From assembly GCA_021234155.1 (NCBI GenBank), contig JAJEKV010000005.1:23949584-24013583 (forward strand): a stretch of DNA of 64,000 bases. Direction: 5' to 3'. The notes below the pieces were generated by a model that saw only the letters and a program-made list of their open reading frames with translations, was not told the DNA's origin and made no database searches. Source of the stretch: Isoetes taiwanensis. Its lineage: Eukaryota; Streptophyta; Lycopodiopsida; Isoetales; Isoetaceae. The translations under genes were made by a program, and so were the position numbers. Shown one piece after another: positions 57,250-64,000 of this stretch. Every line of letters begins with the position of its first letter. Position 1 is the stretch's first letter.

Positions 57250-60047
57250 AAACCTTATGAAGTGGGTTTTGTACACGGATTTGCAAAAATACAATCAAGA
57301 ATACTCACATATAGAATGCTCAAATTTGCAACTCGAGTTTGCAAGGAATTTTTTTTGTTTTCTCAAAGCACATAGGTACAGAATGAAGTAACAAGAGACG
57401 GCAGCTAGTCTAAAACCGGTTTGGAACAAAGAGAATTTCACTAAATTCTTTTTTGTGAAGACAAAATGCTAGAATTATATCAGAAATCATTTTTTGCAAC
57501 TTGAAAGCCAATTACATTGATCCCGTTGGGTTCCCGTGGACGTAGAAATCCATCTTATCTATTGATATGAAGGTAATAAGGTCATAATATCTTTTTGTGA
57601 GGATAATCACTGCCTCAAACTACATCAAAGGTCATGAAGGAGTCATAAAATATTATAATAATAAGAATTTCAAGCAGATCTTTTGTAGATCTAACTGAGG
57701 ACTACACTAGATGCTTCAGAGGTCTTCCAATCTTGTTCAACAAGCAAATAGGAGGATCTTGATTGCATTTGGGCCTTTGAAAAGTGTCAACACCAAGACC
57801 CCTATATATATGTTTAGTTCAAACAATTTCTGAATCTTAGGTTTTAATTATAGGTTTGATGGGTTCCAAAAGGGAGGGAGATAAAAAAATAGATAGGTTG
57901 CAGAGGTTATGGCTCCAGTTCCGACATGATTCGAGCTGAGTTTTATGGATTAGGGTTTGCAGCCGTATATTTCACTAAGGAGCCCAAGTATTTGTCATAT
58001 TTGGCCTTGCATATATTTTCCATATGCATGTATAAAAAGTTTAAAGCCATGGTTTTGAGGGGTCCAAAGGTAAAATATTTAAAAAGTTTAATAACTTTTG
58101 AGACTATGGTGAAGCCTTTTGAGCATGAAAATTCGGAATATAGGCATGTAAAGCTAATCTCTTTGATGCAGCAAGGGTGGTAATAGACATTTATATGGAC
58201 TTTGCATCTCTAAAAGTTTTGGATAAAGATAATAATTTCTTCCGGGTCACGTTTGACTCTTCACTTGCAGTTGATAGGCTTGTGGAGCATGGTGTTGATC
58301 CTCTTTGGGGACATTATCTTCATGGATTCTTGCCAAGTAAGTATGGTGCATTGCGCATGCCTTGTTGGCTTGCCTTAGAGGATTTTCCATTAGAATTGCA
58401 AGTTTTTGATTTTATGATTGCTATTGCCAATAGATTGGGTATGCATCTTGCCCATTCTATTGTTAATGGTCCTTGAATTTGTGTATCTCTTCCTACTTGT
58501 GTTTCTATTCCTTAGTCTGTAGTGGTCAAAAGTGGCCCACTTTTTTCCAAGTACAAACTACGTCTGCTTAATGGACCTGAGCTTGCCAAGATGCTTCCCA
58601 ATGTTGAGGCTCTCACTACTTACAGGTCCAGACATACTTTTGTCTCTACGTCCCCAACTGCTCCTATCCCATGTCACATAGCATCCACTTCACTTGAATG
58701 TTGTGTTGTATCTTCTTCTTCCTCATCTGCCTCTGCACTAGTTAATCCTCCAGTATTACCAGCCCTTGTGCCTTCTTTTCAAGCTATTTCTACACCATAG
58801 TGCATCTTTGTCTCAGTCTATATCTGTAGACCCTATTAATGGGGATCAAACTCGTCTTCAGGACATTGCTCACAAACAAGAATTATTGGAAGAAGGATGG
58901 TCTACTCCACGCATGAAGAAGTTTGCACGTCGCAAAAATAGCTTGGCTCCTCAATCTATGTTAGTTCTCTCTGTAGCTCCAATATCTGCTACGATTGTTA
59001 CAGTGGATGTCCCTGATTCAGTGGCATTGAGACACCAGGGAGCAGATCAAGTTGCTGTTAATGATTGTATGGATGTGGAATTTCGACCTGGTTAAAGTAA
59101 CTTTTCTAAAAATATGATTATATATTATTCTTCTCTTTGTAGGAGAGGAAAATAGTGTGAATTGCATTATATTATCATGCTTAGACGGGTGGCCCTGCTC
59201 AGTTGGATCTAATTATCCACTGGGTTTTTTATTCCTGTCTCTGCATTGTATTATGTATTATGATGGAGTGTTATTAATAAAGTCTGACGTCCTTCAAAAA
59301 AAAAAAAATGGATTTTGATGTAACCTTTGAGAACATTTCAAAGCTATAAGGCACTTCTTTTAGGTACATGGCATTTCTTGGGACTATGGTGAAAAAACAT
59401 GGAGCATATTTTTGAAGGGGCAAGGTGGCTATAAAGAGCTTGGACCAATTGTAGAGAGTTAATAGAAAGAGGCATAAAATAAGATGCTCGATGGTGGAAA
59501 TGGAGAATGAAGTGTAAATGAGAGCATTTGACAAGGGTTCGAGAGTAATAAAACGACAAGGTGACAACATGGCTATGGTGAAGTCATAGGAGTATGAAAA
59601 AATAAAAGGATGGGAAGAAGCAAAAATTTCAAGGGGCAAATATAGCATGACAAGGGTAAAGGTAGGGCATAGATATGAAAAAGAAAAGTGGCTGGGCAAA
59701 AATGCAAAGGTGAGTAAAAATGGAAGGTGGATGTAGAAATGAGAGAAACAGATAAGATTTAGGAACCATATACCATAGGAACTTCCAAACTCTAACTTCT
59801 AAACTTCAAATGAGTATCTTCCAATCTCTTTAAACCAGAATCTTCTACAATATGCCTTTGACAAAGTGTTTGACCATGAATATAGTACCTCTCATAAGAG
59901 TTGACCTTGAGTGCTTCGTATTGACCTCGAAGATAAGGTCCTTTTCTTTGACTTTTGCATCAATGTTGGCTAGCAAGCTTCTTCCAACTTTGATCTAGTC
60001 TTAAAGCATAGACCAATGGTTAGTATGTTGCCCTTTGGTGGGCAATA
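57250..60047 (-). repeat. Gypsy LTR, minus orientation, interrupted by a LINE-like insert
   Basis: Inverted relative to 55566-57249. For example, GCAACTCGAGTTTGCAAGG at 57330 and CCATGGTTTTGAGGGGTCCA at 58048 are complementary to segments at 56900 and 56195. It ends at TGTTGCCCTTTGGTGGGCAA near 60047, the usual terminal hairpin with changes. The first 150-200 bases expected at the 57250 side are missing. About 58150-59308 is foreign insert. Confidence 0.7.
58150..59308 (+). mobile_element. Poly(A)-tailed LINE-ORF1-like insert in the inverted LTR
   Basis: Frames 58177-58476, 58522-58800 and 58766-59095 encode a protein with LVEHGVDPLWGHYLHGF and PCWLALEDFPLELQ, then DFMIAIANRLGM. This resembles the DUF4283-type N-terminal domain of plant LINE ORF1 or retroposon gag-like proteins. 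It is followed by a Ser-rich tail and a basic stretch (MKKFARRKNS). A run of 13 A at 59296-59308 ends it, as in LINE insertion. Target duplications were not found with confidence. One stop and a frame change separate the pieces. The 5' boundary is approximate. Confidence 0.6.
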
Positions 60048-61125
60048 CTCGAGCCATGTAAGCCATCTTGATTGTAAATAGTGGTTGTTTGGAGCCATTT
60101 GAGATGGTACACCATCCTTGAGACCCAACAGGTCTAGCATCAGCAGTCGCCATCCATATTCTTCCTAGCAAGAGGTCATATATGTATGCATCCTCCCCTA
60201 CATCTTCAAAAGCAACCACAATGAAGTTAGTAGCCACAGTTATGCCCCCTATGTTAACAGGGATCTTTGTTACTATCCCAATATGAGTTATCTTGGCATT
60301 GGAGAAAGATTTCAACAAAATAGAAGATCCATTGTCCACTTCCAAGCCACACTTCTTCATAACATGATATGGCATGATATTCAAGGAAGATCCACCATCC
60401 AGGAACACATTAGAGAAGGTATAGCTCCCCAAAGTGGCTGAATACATAAATGCCCTAGGGTCTTCTTCATTCTAAGCCAATACAAGGTTAGTAGCATCTG
60501 CAAAATTCACACATGTCATTGGCTCATTGCAAACAACTTGATGTAGCAGCCTTTTCGTATAACTAGGTGCAATTTTAACAAGGTGAAGAGATCTACATTG
60601 TGCAAAGCATCTACCTCACCAAGGTCTTGAACTTTCTTACCATACTTTTGGTGAGGATGTGGGGCTATTACTTGAGGAGGTGCTTCTATAACAGGGCTTG
60701 GTGGTAGTGGTGGCACCCTAGGGGCATTGAAAACATGCCTAGTTGATTCAGCATGCTTATTGGCCTCATTCACACTGGTCTGCACCACCATAACTTCTTT
60801 AGCGTTGGGAATATCTATAGTCTGTATAAACCTTATAGAAAACTTGAACCTTATAGTCTGCATTTCTCAAATTTTGACATCTTGCAGCCTTTCTTGAACC
60901 ATAATCCCTGTATATTCTTCAATTGATTTGAAAAAGTTATTAACATTCATGCTTGAGTCAAATGTAGGCAATGGAACTAGAACATTCAATTCAAATTGAT
61001 ATGGCATGCTTTGAAGCAAATCAGTTGAGTAACTAGAAGGCAAAGTTCTTTCCCTACAATGTTCTGATGTCTCCACATCCTCTTATGGTTTTTGTTATGT
61101 TGGAAACTTCTGTTTAGAAGCCATG
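60048..61125 (-). pseudogene. Gypsy fragment: protease and gag joined directly to a 3' LTR
   Basis: Minus strand. The gag end is at 60867-61076 (MPYQFELNVLVPLPTFDSSM), the linker at 60516-60863, and the protease at 60001-60447 with SNVFLDGGSSLNIMPYHVMK and ANFIVVAFEDVGED, then GRIWMATADARPVGSQGW. It is closest to the element at 14.4-16.3 kb. The protease is followed at once by LTR sequence (60047), so RT, RNase H and integrase are deleted. The 5' side ends at GCCATGAGTTCATTG (61121-61135) without a primer site, so the 5' LTR is lost or replaced. Confidence 0.85.
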
Positions 61126-61132
61126 AGTTCAT

Positions 61133-62090
61133 TGATATGAAGGTAAACAAATATAATATCACCATGTTGAGATAAATAGTACCTCATACACAATAAAAAA
61201 TCATTCATAAGCCATAAAATGCCATAGGAAGATAAATATCAATCAGTTCAAACAACGAAGTTAAGACTTCTAAGTCATTTGTAAAAATGAGATCTAAAAT
61301 TTTCCATCAAAGGATCTAGAATTTTAGAGACCATTAATGACAGCATGAACGAGCACAAACAGTATCTGGTTATGTGCTAATTGATTGAGTCCTAAAAACG
61401 TATGATTTCTCACCTCTTTTGAGGTTGAGGTTGGTTTTTAGCAATTTCAGCCTTGATAGAGTGTTGCAAAGGCAGAGTATTGGAGCAAAAGCCCAGCGCA
61501 CAAAGAACCCTAAACCAATACAAAATTAGGTAACCAAGCTGGAAAATAGCTGAAACATTTGAAGGATGAAGAAGGGACCAACTAACTGTGACACTGTCTG
61601 GCAATAGTTGTCATAACATCCTTCTGAACTACCAGGAACAGGGAAAGCACATGGGCACACAATATTCAAGTTCCAAACAGGTGCTTTCTGGCGAATGGGA
61701 TGGACCCACACATTGTAATAGTCCATTATCAATCTGAAAACCCATTCCAAGAAGAATTCGAGAAAACGTGGAATTACCCATTAAAACAGAGCATCTTGCT
61801 CTTTTAAATGTGTGAACATCAACGGCCACATCTCAAACGTTGCCCCAGGCACAAGGGTTTCTTACCCTCACAACCAATGGACAAAAAGGTCTAAGCACAA
61901 TATTGGGGGGCAAAAATGCGCATGGCAAGCACCCCTTCAGCACCCTCCTAAAGAAGTTTTTTTTCCTCTTTTCCCGGGCCGTTTTTTTTTCAATTGTGTG
62001 CTTGCTTTACCCTAAAATCCTTTTGGCGCACATTTTCTGCGTGAAGCCGGACCTATGATTTCATGCTATGATTTGAGGCCAGAGCTATGA
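61133..62090. other. No recognised gene; possible LTR remnant at the left
   Basis: ATTGATATGAAGGTAA at 61133 also occurs inside the LTR at 57558. The first part may therefore be a recombined LTR remnant of the neighbouring gypsy fragment. The rest shows nothing recognised. Confidence 0.4.
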
Positions 62091-62094
62091 TCTT

Positions 62095-63764
62095 TTGCTG
62101 CCAATGAATCACTGGTACTTTATCATAATTGCCATGCCTGCTCTGATGTTGCCGCTGGGTACAAACCCTGTAGAGGTTTTATTTGAAGATCGGCGTCTCG
62201 GCAAAGAACCAAGCAAGCCGCCTACCATACAAGAGGTAAAAATCCATGTCTCTGTGTCATCCTTCCTGATTTTTCTGTTTGTTTTTGAAGTTAAGAAAGA
62301 TTGAAGATTCAAGACTTATTTGTTTTGTTCTTTTTTTAATTTGAATCGCCTAACTTTTCTGATGCTTGCTTTGCAGATGAGGAAAGCTTACACAGTCCAC
62401 GTGGCTTGTGCAATGAGGGCAAGGATCCAAGCACTATAACTTGGGCAGATTGCACCAGGGGTGATTTCTTGACAGTTTGGACCACGGAAGTGAAGAAAGA
62501 CAACAAGATAAAAGTATCAGCAATTAGGCCAGAGTTTGAACATCGTCTCAAGGATTTAATTAACAGGGTTTATCAAGATGGTTTGAAAAACAATGAGGCC
62601 AGAACTATTTTTGCCCGTGCATTCGCTTGGCAGCACACTAGAAGAGCTGAATCGAACCCAAGTAAGTATTTGTTGGATTGGGCTACCTTTGCTTTTGAAA
62701 GAATTGAGATTTCAAATAGGAACAAAAGGCATAAAACAGATCAAGTAGACACTACTTTGGAGAATATTAATATGGGTGTCTCTTATTTAGAAGCTGAATA
62801 TTTAGCTTTTGAAGATTCCATCAAGTCTCTGCAGCAGCAAATCAAAGAGGTTGAAATTGAGAAAATTAGAAATGAGGGCTTGCTTGCAGGTTTTGATGAG
62901 GCTGCAACCTCTGTTTCCAAGAGTATTAAAATTGTTAAACGTGATATTCAGCTTATGGTTGAAGACTTTCCAGATGAGGAAATTGGTATTGCTAAGCTTT
63001 GTGATGATGAATCTAAGCTTGGTTTGTCTTTGCTCACAATTTTGAAAAGGAAAAAAGCAGTGACAACAAAAAAAGCAATGGAGGAGAAGTTATCGTTTTG
63101 AACAATGCCTTGCGGAGCCGAATGTTGGATTTTTCTGAATACAAAGAGAAGGCTAAACATTTGCAAAGACACCTCACGTGAGCACTATGCTAGCAGAAGC
63201 ATTATTAGACCGAGTTCTGGTAAGTTGACAGTGATTAGTCTTGTTTCTGGTTGTCAAGTATGTGGGTTTGAATTCAATCCAGATTATACATTTAGTGTTG
63301 AATTAAAATGTGGACACAAGTATCACTTGTTTTGTTTCCAAGTTTGTATGGAGAACCTTCTTTGCATAGTTTGCAAGAGTGAAGTGCTTACAGAATTATA
63401 TGTTGAGCTTGGTTACCTGGATTCCTTACCTACCAACAAGTGTAAGGAAGAACTTGTTGCTCATGAAGAAGATGATGAAGACATGGAGGAAGATCAAGTC
63501 TCCGAACTGAACACGTGTGAAGGTGAAGAGACGTGCAACAAGGTCTATGACATCACCCAAGAAAGGTTAGTATGTAGATAAATGTCTTTATTAATTGCAG
63601 TTTATAAATCTTACAGACCTTGTGTTTTTTGCGATTCTTTGCCAAGAGGAAAAGGAAGGGAGAAGAACATGCTAATATTGGACACGCTAAGGATCAAACA
63701 GGTCCGTGGATTTTACGAGGTGAACACTGCACCAATAGTAATAGAATCCTTACCAATTGCGTAA
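62095..63764 (+). pseudogene. Unidentified coding relic with coiled coil and RING-like Cys/His cluster
   Basis: A possible first exon, 62095-62236, ends at GAG|GTAAAA. After an AG at 62376 the frame 62379-63101 is open for 241 codons and contains TITWADCTRGDFLTVWTTEV, EFEHRLKDLINRVYQDGLKN, NEARTIFARAFAWQHTRRAE, YLLDWATFAFERIE and a Lys/Glu-rich coiled coil (about residues 115-165 of the frame). Near 63090 similarity shifts to another frame (VIVLNNALRSRMLDFSEYKE), then back to 63180-63581 with CQVCGFEF, LKCGHKYHLFCFQVC and CIVCKSEVL, a RING-like C-x2-C / C-x-H-x2-H-x2-C / C-x2-C arrangement, then an acidic tail. A further frame runs to 63764. I do not recognise the family; transposon-borne or host origin are both possible. 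Confidence 0.5.
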
Positions 63765-64000
63765 GAAGGTGGACAAAAGAAACTCCCTAATGTTAAGTAA
63801 AAGGTAGACCTAGGAAATGGAATGCACGCGTGAGCATATACCTGCAGTTTACGGTGAGTGCATATACTAGTTATAAAATAATGTCATTCATGTTTGTATT
63901 TTTAACTTACTTACCTTCTGAGATAAGCCAAAGAGTACAAAGAAGGCTGGACCAAAAAGGTAAGCGACAAGAAGTTACCAAGAAAAAAAATGTGGGAGAA
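63765..64000. other. Window end, nothing recognised
   Basis: AT-rich sequence with no clear frame after the last stop. Confidence 0.5.

Noticed and set aside
1-64000. CRISPR arrays, bacterial operons, phage or plasmid genes
   Set aside because: Introns, LTR elements, LINEs and a plant PLD show nuclear plant DNA. The repeats seen are tandem duplications without spacers.
1-64000. tRNA or rRNA genes
   Set aside because: No cloverleaf with A and B boxes or conserved rRNA block was noticed by eye. tRNA-like sequence occurs only as primer-binding complements in retrotransposons. A covariance-model scan would be decisive.

Overview
This is nuclear DNA of a seed plant. It is AT-rich and most of it is transposable-element sequence of several ages. 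One ordinary host gene is supported: a C2-type phospholipase D (delta-like) on the + strand, 21407-40549. Its ten exons are intact, but two of its nine introns have been swollen to 5.2 kb and 10 kb by transposons. Long TE-filled introns together with Tat-like gypsy elements carrying 1.9-2.9 kb LTRs suggest a gymnosperm. That is an inference; no single marker fixes the species.

Layout. 1-8.6 kb: no host gene, a tandem duplication, and an internally deleted Mutator (MULE) relic at about 6.0-6.75 kb. 8608-18322: a structurally complete minus-strand Ty3/gypsy element with 1.89 and 1.88 kb LTRs, a 5-bp target duplication (CCAAT), a tRNA-Gln-type primer site and the order gag-PR-aRNaseH-RT-RH-INT; its reading frames are decayed. 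18.3-21.4 kb: intergenic DNA and the PLD upstream region, which holds two sets of local duplications. 21.4-40.5 kb: PLD. Intron 6 holds an antisense LINE whose 3' third occurs twice in tandem. Intron 8 holds a hAT relic, an unidentified codon-like fragment and a sense-strand Copia element (33570-38923, TSD GTTAG, initiator-Met primer site).

40.5-47.9 kb: a decayed Copia gag piece, a 130-bp near-perfect hairpin, a degenerate CCCC-rich array, and inside that array a complete MULE (43209-45963) with identical 43-bp TIRs and a perfect 9-bp TSD. Its transposase is broken by frameshifts and by a 46-bp insertion that looks like a miniature retroposition event. A PPR-like scrap follows. 47.9-49.85 kb: an unassigned DNA-transposon-like gene. 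49.9-61.1 kb: three damaged relatives of the first gypsy element, including two LTRs in inverted orientation, one interrupted by a poly(A)-tailed LINE-ORF1-like insert. 62.1-63.8 kb: a frameshifted coding relic with a coiled coil and a RING-like Cys/His cluster, not identified.

No tRNA, rRNA, CRISPR or prokaryotic feature was seen. The PLD is the only gene expected to give a working product. The other coding stretches are element proteins in various states of decay, and some single-base breaks could be assembly errors.
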